Below are positions 16,934 through 24,631 of a DNA stretch of 64,000 nucleotides, piece after piece. The first letter of the stretch is position 1. The number at the start of each line of letters is the position of its first letter. The translations under genes and the position numbers were made by a program. This DNA is from Bacillus sp. NTK074B (GTDB lineage: Bacteria > Bacillota > Bacilli > Bacillales > Bacillaceae_B), in the NCBI RefSeq assembly GCF_017303375.1, contig NZ_JAFKOH010000008.1, positions 155,212 through 219,211 on the forward strand. Direction: 5' to 3'. Below the pieces are notes generated by a model that worked only from the letters and a program-made list of their open reading frames with translations, was not told the origin of the DNA and did no database searches.

Positions 16934-17003
16934 AGGAAGCATAGCCATTCCCTATGCTTCCTAAGGATATTTCTATGAGCCAAGGGGACAGGCCCCTTGG
17001 CTC
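16934..17003. repeat. Two tandem dispersed hairpins (families B and C)
   Basis: GGAAGCATAG and CTATGCTTCC form one hairpin; GAGCCAAGGGG and CCCCTTGGCTC form a second, 15 bases further on. Both have repeat-family arms, lie just before the T-box promoter, and probably insulate it from the upstream gene. Confidence 0.75.
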
Positions 17004-17026
17004 TGCCTATCGTTCTTACATATATA

Positions 17027-17055
17027 TTGACAAGTAAATTGGTAATATATAGAAT
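17027..17055 (+). promoter_or_regulatory. SigA-type promoter of the T-box operon
   Basis: A consensus TTGACA at 17027-17032 and TAGAAT at 17050-17055 are 17 bases apart. The T-box Stem I begins about 25 bases further on. Confidence 0.8.
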
Positions 17056-17079
17056 GTTCTAAAAGATATAGGTAAACGC

Positions 17080-17316
17080 GTTGATTAGGAGTAGTAAGGA
17101 TACGTTATTGTGCAGAGAGCTGCCGGAAGGTGAAAGGCAGTCAATGACCTCCCCAACTCGCCTAGGAGTGGATAGATCGACAGGCAGGTCTATACGGGTA
17201 ACTTCCGTCATCGGGTCTTGAGATGTTTAATTTCGATTGGAATGAAAACAAGAAGAGTGGTACCGCGATAGGGATCCTATCGTCTCTTTATGAGACGGTG
17301 GGGTTTTTTGTTTTTC
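17080..17316 (+). promoter_or_regulatory. T-box riboswitch upstream of a HIT-family gene
   Basis: A T-box leader binds a specific uncharged tRNA and switches from terminator to antiterminator. The AGTAGTAAGG of Stem I, GCAGAGAG at 17112-17119, the apical GGTG loop, and the highly conserved GAAGAGTGGTACCGCG (17252-17267) are all present. A competing terminator (CCTATCGTCTC with GAGACGGTGGG, then TTTTTTG) ends the leader. The specifier is not certain: counting from the CTC of the lower helix gives CCC or CCA (proline), each followed by the purine that the family requires, but CTC (leucine) cannot be excluded. T-boxes normally regulate aminoacyl-tRNA synthetases or amino-acid transport and synthesis genes, so the HIT target is unusual. 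Confidence 0.88.
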
Positions 17317-17340
17317 TACACTTTTAAAGGGGGAAGTACA

Positions 17341-17793
17341 ATGGGGAAAGATTGCTTTATCTGTGATAAGCACACCGGTGATATTGATACATCGGGAGTA
17401 TCGATTTACGAAGACGACTATGTGTATGTGGGACATATCGATCGAAACGGTAAACCAAACTATCTAGGTCATATTATGATTGATTTAAAGAGGCATGCCC
17501 CGTCGCTTGCAGATATGACAGAAGAGGAAGCAAAGGCGTTTGGCATCACTATGGCGAGAGTCAGTAAGGCTCTCATAGAATCAGAGAAGGCTGAGCATAT
17601 CTATTCCCTTGTGTCAGGCAATTCCGTTCCCCATCTTCATATGCATCTGGTCGCTCGTTACCCGCACACACCGAAAGAGTTCTGGGGTCCCATGGAGGTG
17701 TACGACTGGGAAGATGCTCCGATGGGTGATAACGATGAAGTGGTAAAGCTAAGTACCCGCTTGAAGGAATATATGGAGAAGAACTCCATATGA
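17341..17793 (+). CDS. HIT-family nucleotide-binding protein
   Basis: Histidine-triad proteins hydrolyse or transfer nucleotidyl groups, often AMP from phosphoramidate or mixed-anhydride substrates such as aminoacyl-adenylates. The catalytic triad HLHMHLVAR is near residue 100, and a CFICDKH motif at the N terminus could bind a metal. The length (150 residues) is normal. The ATG follows AAAGGGGG; an in-frame start 17 codons earlier lies in the terminator of the T-box and is unlikely. The stop overlaps the next ATG by four bases, so this gene and the PP2C-like gene form a T-box-controlled operon. The substrate is unknown. Confidence 0.9.
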   Translation: MGKDCFICDKHTGDIDTSGVSIYEDDYVYVGHIDRNGKPNYLGHIMIDLKRHAPSLADMTEEEAKAFGITMARVSKALIESEKAEHIYSLVSGNSVPHLHMHLVARYPHTPKEFWGPMEVYDWEDAPMGDNDEVVKLSTRLKEYMEKNSI

Positions 17794-18596
17794 GTTCTAT
17801 CGTTGAGTTCAGTTGGAACGGCAGTCACATCCATTATGTAGATGAGATTCGCATGGATCACATCAGTCACCTGACTCTGGGACGATTTGGCGGTAATTCA
17901 GCGGCAGGACAGTATAAGAACGAAGATGGATGCTTAATATGGGCGGATGAGACAAGAAGCTGGGAATTTGTTGTGATCCTGGATGCCCATCATTCCGCCG
18001 AAAGTGCTGAATTGGTCCTTCAACAGTTTTTAACTTATAAGGCAGACATTCAAGGCCTCTTAACGAAGCCGTATGCGCAAACGTTTAAAGAAATAGAAGA
18101 AACCTTCCTGCACATGTTTCAGGAAGAGGAGTTTCTGTCTGATTGTCGAAAAGTCAAAGGCGAAACAGCTTGTTTGATTCTCTTACGAAAAGACAAGTAC
18201 CTGTGGTGGTTCTCAATAGGGGATTGCCTTTCCTATCTGTTTCACCCTGAACTTGCGAAACTGGGACAATATCAAATCAACCAACGGCAATTTTACGAAT
18301 GGGTAGGGCACGTCAACACCTTCGATCAAGACGTTCCCTGCTTCAGCAGTGGCATACGCGAACTAAGAAAAGGAATGAATCGGATTCTGATGACTACAGA
18401 TGGATTAGTGGAATGTCCCAATGAACCTTACTCTGACCCTGAAAAGATCTACAACGAACTCCAGCGTCATCAAGGAAGCGACGGCATCATAGCTCTCCTT
18501 GGCACCATCAGGGAAAATCATGTACGGGATAGTACAACCATCATTTTCTGGGAGGTGGATGTCACGCAGGATGTGCAGATGCCGAGTGATGGGTAG
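17790..18596 (+). CDS. PP2C-like Ser/Thr protein phosphatase
   Basis: This is a 268-residue PPM/PP2C-type protein phosphatase, predicted to be cytoplasmic and metal dependent. Family motifs appear in order: YKNEDGCLIW (residues ~38-47, where the usual motif has R-x-x-N-E-D), VVILDAHHSAESA where PP2C usually has DGxGG (here DAHHS), GETACLILL, WFSIGDCLSYLF, LMTTDGLVE and DSTTIIFWE. The altered DGxGG motif removes one glycine-rich turn but keeps the metal-binding Asp. It is translationally coupled to the HIT gene. A repeat hairpin follows the stop. A link to nucleotide or translation stress is inferred only from the T-box. Confidence 0.75.
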   Translation: MSSIVEFSWNGSHIHYVDEIRMDHISHLTLGRFGGNSAAGQYKNEDGCLIWADETRSWEFVVILDAHHSAESAELVLQQFLTYKADIQGLLTKPYAQTFKEIEETFLHMFQEEEFLSDCRKVKGETACLILLRKDKYLWWFSIGDCLSYLFHPELAKLGQYQINQRQFYEWVGHVNTFDQDVPCFSSGIRELRKGMNRILMTTDGLVECPNEPYSDPEKIYNELQRHQGSDGIIALLGTIRENHVRDSTTIIFWEVDVTQDVQMPSDG

Positions 18597-18597
18597 A

Positions 18598-18671
18598 AGA
18601 AGCATGGGGACGGTTCTTCTGCTTCCATCCTGATCCAAAGGAAGCAAGAGAACCGTCCCTCTGCCTCCCTT
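18598..18671. repeat. Dispersed family-B inverted repeat pair
   Basis: GAAGCATGGGGACGGTTCT and GGAAGCAAGAGAACCGTCCC face each other over about 23 bases directly after the phosphatase stop and before the riboswitch. Confidence 0.75.
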
Positions 18672-18723
18672 GACAATCAACCGAAACTTTATTATCGTTA
18701 TAAAAAACCGAATACGATTTTCA

Positions 18724-18837
18724 GATTCGTATAACTCCAATAATATGGTTTGGAGGTCTCTACCAGGAACCAAGAAATCCTGATTACGAAGAAGGTACTT
18801 TTTATTTGTATTTTCTTCGTAATCAGGATTTTTTTTA
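18724..18837 (+). promoter_or_regulatory. Adenine-sensing purine riboswitch with overlapping terminator
   Basis: The aptamer has the purine riboswitch core: TTCGTATAA for P1, AATATGG and TCTACCAGG around the junction, and GATTACGAA at the 3' side of P1. The T in GATTAC corresponds to U74, which selects adenine over guanine (C74). The 3' half of the aptamer (AATCCTGATTACGAAGAA) also pairs with TTCTTCGTAATCAGGATT followed by eight T, a long terminator. Ligand binding should therefore prevent termination, an ON switch like pbuE of B. subtilis. The gene controlled is adenosine deaminase, as in the translational add switch of Vibrio vulnificus. Confidence 0.93.
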
Positions 18838-18858
18838 TGAAAATTGAGGAGGTCCAAC

Positions 18859-19851
18859 ATGAATTATTCTACAATGCCAAAGATTGAACTGCACTGCCAT
18901 CTGGATGGGAGTGTCAGGCCTGAGACAATTATTGATTTAGCAAAGAAAGACGGGATCGATATTCCTTCATTTGATAGAGAAGAGATGAAAGGGGAGCTCA
19001 TTGCCCCGTTGGACTGTGAATCATTGGATGAATACTTGGAGAAGTTCTCAATTCCGAATGACGTGATGCAGTCAAAGGAAAATCTGAAGAGAATCACCTT
19101 TGAACTGTATGAAGATGCAGCAGGGGAGAATGTGAAATATATGGAGGTCCGATTTGCTCCTCTTCTTCATACACGAAAGGGATTATCGGTAGAAGAGATC
19201 ATCGGAAGTGTGATCGAAGGGATGAAAGAAGCAGAAGAGCAGTTTGATATTAAAGGGAATGTCATTCTGTGCTGTATGAGAACGATGACGCCGGAAAGCG
19301 CTTTTCAGGTGGTGGAAAAAGGGAAGGGCTTCCTTGGAAATGGAGTCGTCGCCATCGATTTATGTGCGTCTGAAGAGGAAGGATTCTGCGGGGAATTCAT
19401 TGAACCCATCGCACTTGCGAGGGAGTATGGTTACCGAGTCACGATTCACGCAGGTGAAACGGGAGTGGGAAGAAATGTCCTTGAGGCGGTTGAATGGCTG
19501 AAGGCAGAACGAATCGGTCACGGTGTGTATATAAAAGACTGTCCGGAAGCGTATCAGGTGGTAAAGGAAAAAGGGATTGTGCTTGAAATCTGTCCAACGA
19601 GCAATGTTCAGACCAAAGCGGTCCAGGCGTTCCGTGATCACCCACTTTACGATTTTCACCGGGACGGAATCAAGATTACCATCAATACGGACAACCGGAC
19701 GGTATCGGATACGACGATGACACAGGAATGTGAGTTGGTGTGGGGAGAATTTGCCATGAGTGAAGAGGATTACAGGGAGATTTACATGAATAGTGTAGAA
19801 GCGGCTTTTGCGAGTGATGAGGTGAAGGAAGGGTTGAAGGGGTATTTGTAA
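18859..19851 (+). CDS. add: Adenosine deaminase
   Basis: The enzyme hydrolyses adenosine to inosine and ammonia in purine salvage, using a zinc ion in a TIM barrel. Visible zinc and catalytic motifs are ELHCHLDGSVRP at residue 10, VTIHAGETG near residue 195, RIGHG near residue 220, and TINTDNRT near residue 275. The length (330 residues) is typical. The ATG follows GAGGAGG; an earlier in-frame TTG is inside that site. The adenine-type riboswitch directly upstream ties expression to free adenine. It is a single-gene unit that ends in a half-repeat. Confidence 0.95.
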   Translation: MNYSTMPKIELHCHLDGSVRPETIIDLAKKDGIDIPSFDREEMKGELIAPLDCESLDEYLEKFSIPNDVMQSKENLKRITFELYEDAAGENVKYMEVRFAPLLHTRKGLSVEEIIGSVIEGMKEAEEQFDIKGNVILCCMRTMTPESAFQVVEKGKGFLGNGVVAIDLCASEEEGFCGEFIEPIALAREYGYRVTIHAGETGVGRNVLEAVEWLKAERIGHGVYIKDCPEAYQVVKEKGIVLEICPTSNVQTKAVQAFRDHPLYDFHRDGIKITINTDNRTVSDTTMTQECELVWGEFAMSEEDYREIYMNSVEAAFASDEVKEGLKGYL

Positions 19852-19903
19852 GGAAGTGTGGGGACGGTTCTCCTGATTGGGCCTTGATCCGTCCCGGCAC
19901 TGC

Positions 19904-20707
19904 TTACTTCATGGATTTTGCGATGTTGGTCAGCTCTTCTTTTGAGAGATTTGTACCAAATAATTCGTATTGCACTCCGTTATCTAGAAAGGTGATGAGG
20001 TATTCTGCTTTTACGGCAGGTTCATTCCTTTGATCATCCCAGTACTTTACCGGTCTTTTTCCGATGATGCCTCTCTGTCCAATCTCAATGTTTTTCACAT
20101 CATTGAGGACAACAGCACCTTCCATGTTTTTTCGTTTGTAGGCTTCTATCCATAGGTCTTTCTGATTTTCGGTCTGAAACGTGATATGCATATGGTCGTC
20201 TTTCCAGTAAAATCGATTCAGGGTTAATCCTTCAGGTAAGGATGACGGTTCCATTATGGTGAATCCGGCTGTCTTCATTGCATCTCTTGAATGTTGATAG
20301 GATTTCCCCAACTCTTCTTCCTCGAACTTCTGGACGATAAAGTCCTTTTGCTTGGTTTGTTTTAAGATATATCCATTTTCTGTATAAATCGGCTCATACT
20401 TTGCTAAGGTATACTTTTCTTCTGATATGGTCTTTACTCCATCGATGTAAATATAACCGTCATGAATTTCGATACGGTCATTGGATGAGATATCGATGTG
20501 AAAGACTTGGGATGTCCATTTTTCAGTCATAGATCTCACTTCTGGAGAGAGGGTAAATACGGTTCCCGTCAGCAGAAGAAATACAAGTGCAATCTGATAG
20601 ATAGGACTCTTATACCATTGTTTCTTCTTCCTTTTAAAGGTCACTTTATCCGAAAAATCGAATTCGTCTGCGACTTTATTCAACGTCTGTTTTAATTCTT
20701 GTTCCAT
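19904..20707 (-). CDS. Anti-sigma factor-like membrane protein, DUF4367 type
   Basis: This 267-residue protein probably binds and holds the adjacent ECF sigma factor. A charged cytoplasmic N terminus of about 32 residues is followed by one membrane span (residues ~34-53) and a long extracytoplasmic domain with the SSLPEGLTLNRFYW segment typical of DUF4367-containing anti-sigma proteins. Its start overlaps the 3' end of the sigma gene by 16 bases, which is the usual coupled arrangement. A half-repeat (GGGGACGGTTCTCC) lies just downstream of its stop. The extracellular signal is unknown. Confidence 0.8.
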   Translation of the reverse strand: MEQELKQTLNKVADEFDFSDKVTFKRKKKQWYKSPIYQIALVFLLLTGTVFTLSPEVRSMTEKWTSQVFHIDISSNDRIEIHDGYIYIDGVKTISEEKYTLAKYEPIYTENGYILKQTKQKDFIVQKFEEEELGKSYQHSRDAMKTAGFTIMEPSSLPEGLTLNRFYWKDDHMHITFQTENQKDLWIEAYKRKNMEGAVVLNDVKNIEIGQRGIIGKRPVKYWDDQRNEPAVKAEYLITFLDNGVQYELFGTNLSKEELTNIAKSMK

Positions 20708-21261
20708 ACTGCGTTCCCTCCCATAGAGTTATCTACATCAGGATTTTCCCTCATCAGTTTCTTTAGTTTCTTCCTGGCATTGAATAGCCGGGATTTCACT
20801 GTACCATGATTGATTTGTAAAGTGTCCCCAATTTCTTCTATGGACAATTCCTGATAGTAATGAAGGATAATAACAGCACGAAGTTTAAAGCTTAACTGTT
20901 GAACACATGAGTAGATACTTTTAGCATTCTCATCAATTAAATGCTTCATTTCGGGTGTGTGATGATCGGCAGGTTGCTTCCCGATCTGTAACCAGAACCG
21001 TTTTCTTCTTGATGTTTTTAAGGCACAATTCACCACAATGCCATTAAACCATGTTTTGAATAATCCTTTGTTGGGATTGAATCGCTTCAGTGAATAGTAA
21101 GTCTGCAACATGGCTTCTAGTACCGCATCCTCAGCTAAAGAATAATCATGAAGCAATAAATATGCCGTCTTCCGAGCATTTAGAATATGGGGGCCGAGTA
21201 ACGCTTCAAACGCCTCCTCATTCCCCTTAGTGGCCATTTCAACTAACGTATCTTCTTCCAA
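20692..21261 (-). CDS. ECF-family RNA polymerase sigma factor
   Basis: This is an alternative sigma factor of about 189 residues with region 2 (EEAFEALLGPHILNARKTAYLLLHDYSLAEDAVLEAMLQTY, summarised by its AEDAV core near residue 42) and region 4 (ELSIEEIGDTLQINHGTVKSRLFNARKKL near residue 145, a helix-turn-helix). The start codon is TTG. A GGGGGATG sequence lies about 12 bases upstream, so the ribosome site is only moderate. It is co-transcribed with the downstream anti-sigma gene. Autoregulation from an upstream promoter is usual for the class, but I could not identify the promoter. Confidence 0.85.
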   Translation of the reverse strand: MEEDTLVEMATKGNEEAFEALLGPHILNARKTAYLLLHDYSLAEDAVLEAMLQTYYSLKRFNPNKGLFKTWFNGIVVNCALKTSRRKRFWLQIGKQPADHHTPEMKHLIDENAKSIYSCVQQLSFKLRAVIILHYYQELSIEEIGDTLQINHGTVKSRLFNARKKLKKLMRENPDVDNSMGGNAVWNKN

Positions 21262-21487
21262 TGTCGTTCATCCCCCTTTCACTGTTTTATTACCATTAAA
21301 TCGAGTAAAGGTTCACTTTTCTTGAAAAACGATTGAATTCCATAAAAAAAGATCAGCATTTGCTGATCCTGGAAAACATATTTGCTTCTATGAAAATGAT
21401 AACATAATTTGTAAGGAATCAAGGGGGGAGCGCTGCTTTGTTTAGAGGGAAAGCGGAGCACGTGAACCTGACCCTTCCATTCCTTCC

Positions 21488-21634
21488 TCAAAGATGATCT
21501 GTACTGATCCTTGGCGCTTCAGGCTCAAGAGATGCAGCTTCTCTGGCATTATCATTGTGTCGATCGGTTTTCTTTACGTTTTCTGATGTACTGTTTTTTT
21601 CGTTGTGTTGGGATGGTTTCTTGTTGCTGGTCAT
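21488..21634 (-). CDS. Small hydrophilic protein of unknown function
   Basis: This 48-codon gene starts with ATG seven bases after a perfect AGGAGGTGAT site, much the best ribosome site in the surrounding 600 bases. The product is strongly hydrophilic (MTSNKKPSQHNEKNSTSE at the N terminus), without cysteine, membrane span or recognisable domain, and is probably disordered. I know of no function. It lies upstream of the ECF sigma gene on the same strand, 226 bases apart. Confidence 0.6.
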   Translation of the reverse strand: MTSNKKPSQHNEKNSTSENVKKTDRHNDNAREAASLEPEAPRISTDHL

Positions 21635-21719
21635 CCTATCACCTCCTATTGATAATATGGTCCATTTTCTCTTGAATATGAAGACGGAGAGTTTCTTTTT
21701 TGCGCCATCTTCAGGTCAG

Positions 21720-21770
21720 ACAGGTTCCCGCGAAAGATGCCACGGAACCTGTCCCCATGGCACGGAGTTA
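21720..21770. repeat. Dispersed family-C inverted repeat pair
   Basis: CAGGTTCCCGCGAAAGATGC is followed by CACGGAACCTGTCCCCATGGC, whose GAACCTG arm pairs with the start of the first segment. The GGGGACAGG core reappears near 22.8, 58.7 and 60.9 kb. Confidence 0.6.
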
Positions 21771-21892
21771 GAAACACAGAAGGAATTAAGGTTTTTCTGA
21801 AGAATAGTACAAAGAGTGCCTTTTTTTTCAGATAGCCATCATGTCATCACATACGTATTTTCAACTCATATAGAACTTGAGGAGGAAACGAC

Positions 21893-22411
21893 ATGTCTAA
21901 CAGCAATCAAATGCTTTCGAGAGTGGAAGATGACGGGGTTCTTATCCTTGAGAGGATCTTTGATGCCCAGCGTGACCTTGTGTTCAAGATGTTCAAAGAT
22001 CCTGAGCACCTTAAACAGTGGTGGGGCCCGCGAGGCTGGGAGCTGCCTGTGTGCCATGTGGATTTCCATCCTGGCGGTGTCTGGCACTACTGCATGAAGT
22101 GCGTGGACCAGGGCCAGGGTCAATTCTACGGGATGGAGTCCTGGGGGAAAGGGATATATAAAGAAATCATTGAACCGGAGAAGATCGTCTACGTCGATGT
22201 CTTCTCGGATGCGGAAGGCCAGACGAACGAAGACATGCCGGCAACGGAAGTGACGTTGGAATTCATTGATATGGGAAGCAAAACGAAGCTGGTCAATCGT
22301 TCTGTATACTCTTCAGCAGAAGCCCTTCAGACCGTCCTGGACATGGGAATGGAGCAAGGCATCACGGAAACATGGGATCGTCTGGGTGAAGCATTACAAA
22401 AGCTGAAATAA
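21893..22411 (+). CDS. SRPBCC (AHSA1-like) domain protein
   Basis: This is a 172-residue protein of the START/SRPBCC fold, AHSA1-like branch, in which a deep cavity usually binds a hydrophobic ligand. The N-terminal ERIFDAQRDLVFKMFKDPEHLKQW and WWGPRGWELPVCHVDFHPGG blocks are characteristic, and the C terminus has the usual long helix (GITETWDRLGEALQKL). GAGGAGG precedes the ATG. It is followed after 27 bases by a VOC-family gene, so the two are likely one operon. The ligand is unknown. Confidence 0.88.
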   Translation: MSNSNQMLSRVEDDGVLILERIFDAQRDLVFKMFKDPEHLKQWWGPRGWELPVCHVDFHPGGVWHYCMKCVDQGQGQFYGMESWGKGIYKEIIEPEKIVYVDVFSDAEGQTNEDMPATEVTLEFIDMGSKTKLVNRSVYSSAEALQTVLDMGMEQGITETWDRLGEALQKLK

Positions 22412-22438
22412 TACATGATTGTAAGGAGTGGAGAATTC

Positions 22439-22819
22439 ATGATCACGAAAGTCGTTCAAATTATGTTGTATGTGGATAACCAGGATGAGGCGGTCCGATT
22501 TTGGACGGAAAATGTAGGATTTACCGTGAAGGCAGAGGAAGATAACGGTCAAGGAATGAGATGGATTGAAGTGGCACCAGCGAATGAAGCCGAAACAAGC
22601 ATCATTCTGCATAATAAAGAATTCGTGGCAAAAATGTCGCCTGGCCTCAATCTGGGTACGCCTTCTTTAATGTTTTTCACGGATCAATTTGATGAGCTAT
22701 ATTCCGGTTTATCCAATAAAAAGGTCAAAGTAGGGGAAATCGTCGAGATGCCAGGGGGCAGAGTATTCAACTTTGCGGACCATGAAGAAAATTATTTTGC
22801 GGTGATGGAGAGGAAGTAA
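22439..22819 (+). CDS. VOC family (glyoxalase/bleomycin-resistance-like) protein
   Basis: This 126-residue protein has the paired beta-alpha-beta-beta-beta modules of the vicinal-oxygen-chelate fold: IMLYVDNQDEAVRFWTENVGF at the start and PSLMFFTDQFDELYSGL near residue 75, ending in FADHEENYFAVME. The likely metal ligands are Glu residues near the ends of the modules. The ATG chosen follows AAGGAG; an earlier in-frame ATG lies between the two genes and lacks a site. Proteins of this kind include dioxygenases, glyoxalases and antibiotic-binding proteins, and which one this is cannot be decided. Confidence 0.85.
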   Translation: MITKVVQIMLYVDNQDEAVRFWTENVGFTVKAEEDNGQGMRWIEVAPANEAETSIILHNKEFVAKMSPGLNLGTPSLMFFTDQFDELYSGLSNKKVKVGEIVEMPGGRVFNFADHEENYFAVMERK

Positions 22820-22837
22820 GGTGATATGCCAAGGGTA

Positions 22838-22910
22838 TGCCAAGGGGACAGGTGCCGTGGTTCTCTTGCCCGATTGCAAGAAGAGGCCGGGGGACCTGTC
22901 CCCTTGGTTT
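22838..22910. repeat. Dispersed family-C inverted repeat, terminator-like
   Basis: CCAAGGGGACAGGTGCCGTGG faces GGGGGACCTGTCCCCTTGG and is followed by TTTTTTT, so it can end transcription of the VOC operon. A TTGC/GCAA mini-stem lies in the loop. Confidence 0.75.
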
Positions 22911-22912
22911 TT

Positions 22913-23155
22913 TTAAGGTCTTTCCAACACAGAAGCGAGCATTCTATGCACAACTTCGTGATCCCGCACATCATGTAAGCGATATTCATCACCGGGCAGT
23001 GAATACCATTCCTCCGCCCCGAGGTAGGTGATTGAAAGCGTAAGGGCACCGTCCTCACTACATGTGGTAACCAGTTCAAGTTCTCCACTGATCACCCCGA
23101 CTTCAGACGTCATGACCCCGTGAGTCGCTGTCAAAATAGTCGATATCTTGTCCAT
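22913..23155 (-). CDS. Hypothetical protein, 80 residues
   Basis: I do not recognise a family. The product is a small soluble acidic protein with alternating hydrophobic residues that suggest a beta sheet (GVISGELELVTTCSEDG, then LTLSITYLGAEEWYSL) and a helical C terminus (DHEVVHRMLASVLER). GGAGG lies eight bases before the ATG. It converges with the VOC operon, and the repeat hairpin between them can terminate both. Confidence 0.6.
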   Translation of the reverse strand: MDKISTILTATHGVMTSEVGVISGELELVTTCSEDGALTLSITYLGAEEWYSLPGDEYRLHDVRDHEVVHRMLASVLERP

Positions 23156-23188
23156 ATGTGTACCTCCATTTCTATGATTGGATGGAAA

Positions 23189-23219
23189 AAGGAAGCACGG
23201 GAACCGTCCCCATGCTTCC
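23189..23219. repeat. Dispersed family-B inverted repeat
   Basis: GGAAGCACGGGAACCGTCCC is followed by CATGCTTCC, forming a compact hairpin between two minus-strand genes, just downstream of the nuclease stop. Confidence 0.75.
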
Positions 23220-23225
23220 CTGTGA

Positions 23226-23849
23226 TCAATACACGCAGCTGTTCAGCATGCCTTGAAGGGCCGTCTTCTCTGATGACTGCAGGCTCAAGCCCCATTTGTA
23301 TTTCGTGCTGATCCACCATTTGGAGTAACCGCAGGCGGCACCGGAACGGGGTGGCTGCCAAGTGGATGGATCCTGGTCGCCTTTAGAGCGGTTGGAGCTT
23401 GCGCTGACGGCGATCAGCTGGGGACCGCTCAGGTCATTGGCGAAGTCTTCTCGCTTATCAGTCGTCCAGCTGCTGGCTCCGGAGCGCCATGCTTCTGCAA
23501 GGGGAACGACGTGGTCGATATCAAGGTCGGACGGATTCGTGAACGTGACGCCGTCGTAATAACTGTACCACGACCCGGATGTTACAGGGCAGCTGCCGCT
23601 GTAATAATCGGCGTCACGCTTTAGGACAAGCTGACGGGTGTCACACCCATTTCCCTGGCCGATCCAGTGGGGGAACTTGTCACGGGAGTAACCGGTCATG
23701 GAGCTTTCCGATTTGACAGTCAACGCGTTCAACTGTGATTGGGCCGTGGATTTGGACGGTGTCCCGGGCGGAGTTGCGAATGCGCTCGGGAGAAAGGTAG
23801 CGAACGAGAGAAGCAGGGCAACGACAAACAACAATGGTTTCTTTAGCAT
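23226..23849 (-). CDS. Secreted HNH endonuclease family protein
   Basis: This is an exported nuclease of about 207 residues. The signal peptide (KKPLLFVVALLLSFATFLP, cleaved after AFA near residue 26) is preceded by AGGAGGC eight bases before the ATG; a further in-frame start upstream is less likely. The catalytic region has DLDIDHVVPLAEAW (residues ~104-117, with the His-metal motif DHVVP), followed by FANDLSGPQLIAVSASSNRSKGD and a C-terminal KYKWGLSL block, the pattern of secreted GmrSD/DUF1524-like HNH nucleases. Two cysteine pairs may form disulfides outside the cell. DNA scavenging is the likely role. Confidence 0.85.
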   Translation of the reverse strand: MLKKPLLFVVALLLSFATFLPSAFATPPGTPSKSTAQSQLNALTVKSESSMTGYSRDKFPHWIGQGNGCDTRQLVLKRDADYYSGSCPVTSGSWYSYYDGVTFTNPSDLDIDHVVPLAEAWRSGASSWTTDKREDFANDLSGPQLIAVSASSNRSKGDQDPSTWQPPRSGAACGYSKWWISTKYKWGLSLQSSEKTALQGMLNSCVY

Positions 23850-24194
23850 GGGGATGCCTCCTGTATGTATTTTTTTTATATCAACATTCATTCGTAAGAG
23901 AATGAAATGTTAATAGTAAAACAACGTAGTCAGGCAGTAAGAAATGAATGTTTATGGAAGAATGGGCATCAGGTGTGTTCGCTTCTACTTGAAATGATAG
24001 GGGATGGAATAAGCTTCTCACAAGTAAATATTTTGTAAATCAGGGTCATTTTAGAAAGATGAAACTTTATGCCTGTACCTTCAGCATCAGATGTTCCTCA
24101 GGAGTGAGAGGTTTGTATGTCGTAATGACTAGATGGAAAAAGGTGAGGATTGGACAGAGGGAGTTTGAAATAATTGGGTAAAGGGAGGGGGACC
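23850..24194 (+). other. Intergenic region, possible missing 5' part of an acetyltransferase
   Basis: The AT-rich part near 23880-24060 probably holds the promoter of the nuclease, but I could not place it. The 3' part immediately before the truncated acetyltransferase has no frame that restores its N terminus. Confidence 0.4.
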
Positions 24195-24533
24195 ATGAAA
24201 AAAACCATAGGTTACTTTGTCGCGATTGAAAATGAGGAAGTCCTTGGTGCTGGCGGGGGCGGGATGATGAGTGAGACCGAGGGAGAGCTGTATGTCTTAT
24301 ACCTGGATCCTTCGAGGCGCAATGAAGGGATCGGGACACTCTTGTTAGAGGCCATTACCAGGCAGCAGAAAGAAGAATTCCAAGCGGAGAAGCAGTGGGT
24401 GTCAGTTCAAAAAGGAAACCAAAAGGGGGTTCCTTTTTACGAAGCGAAGGGGTTTGTGTATGAGAGCGAACAGCCTGTTTATGGGAATGAGACGGGGGAA
24501 TATCGGTCGTTGAGGTATTCCCGCTTTATTTAA
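24195..24533 (+). pseudogene. 5'-truncated GNAT acetyltransferase
   Basis: The frame encodes the C-terminal two-thirds of a GNAT protein: GYFVAIENEEVLGAGGGG, the acetyl-CoA loop YLDPSRRNEGIGTLLL and the conserved KGVPFYEAKGFVYE. About 60 N-terminal residues expected for the family are missing, and no upstream frame supplies them. A purine-rich AGGGAGGGGG precedes the ATG, so a shortened protein could still be made, but without the first strands of the fold it is unlikely to be active. Several other acetyltransferase relics lie in this window. Confidence 0.65.
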
Positions 24534-24574
24534 GGGGAGAATGGGCGACGGTTCTGGTGCTGCCTCTTAAACGA

Positions 24575-24611
24575 AAAACGGAAGCATGGGGAACTTCCCT
24601 GCTTCCGTTTT
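24575..24611. terminator. Bidirectional repeat-derived terminator
   Basis: AAAACGGAAGCATGGGG pairs with CCCTGCTTCCGTTTT over a short loop, between two convergent acetyltransferase relics. The arms belong to the family-B repeat. Confidence 0.7.
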
Positions 24612-24631
24612 GAACCATTTCTATTGAACGA

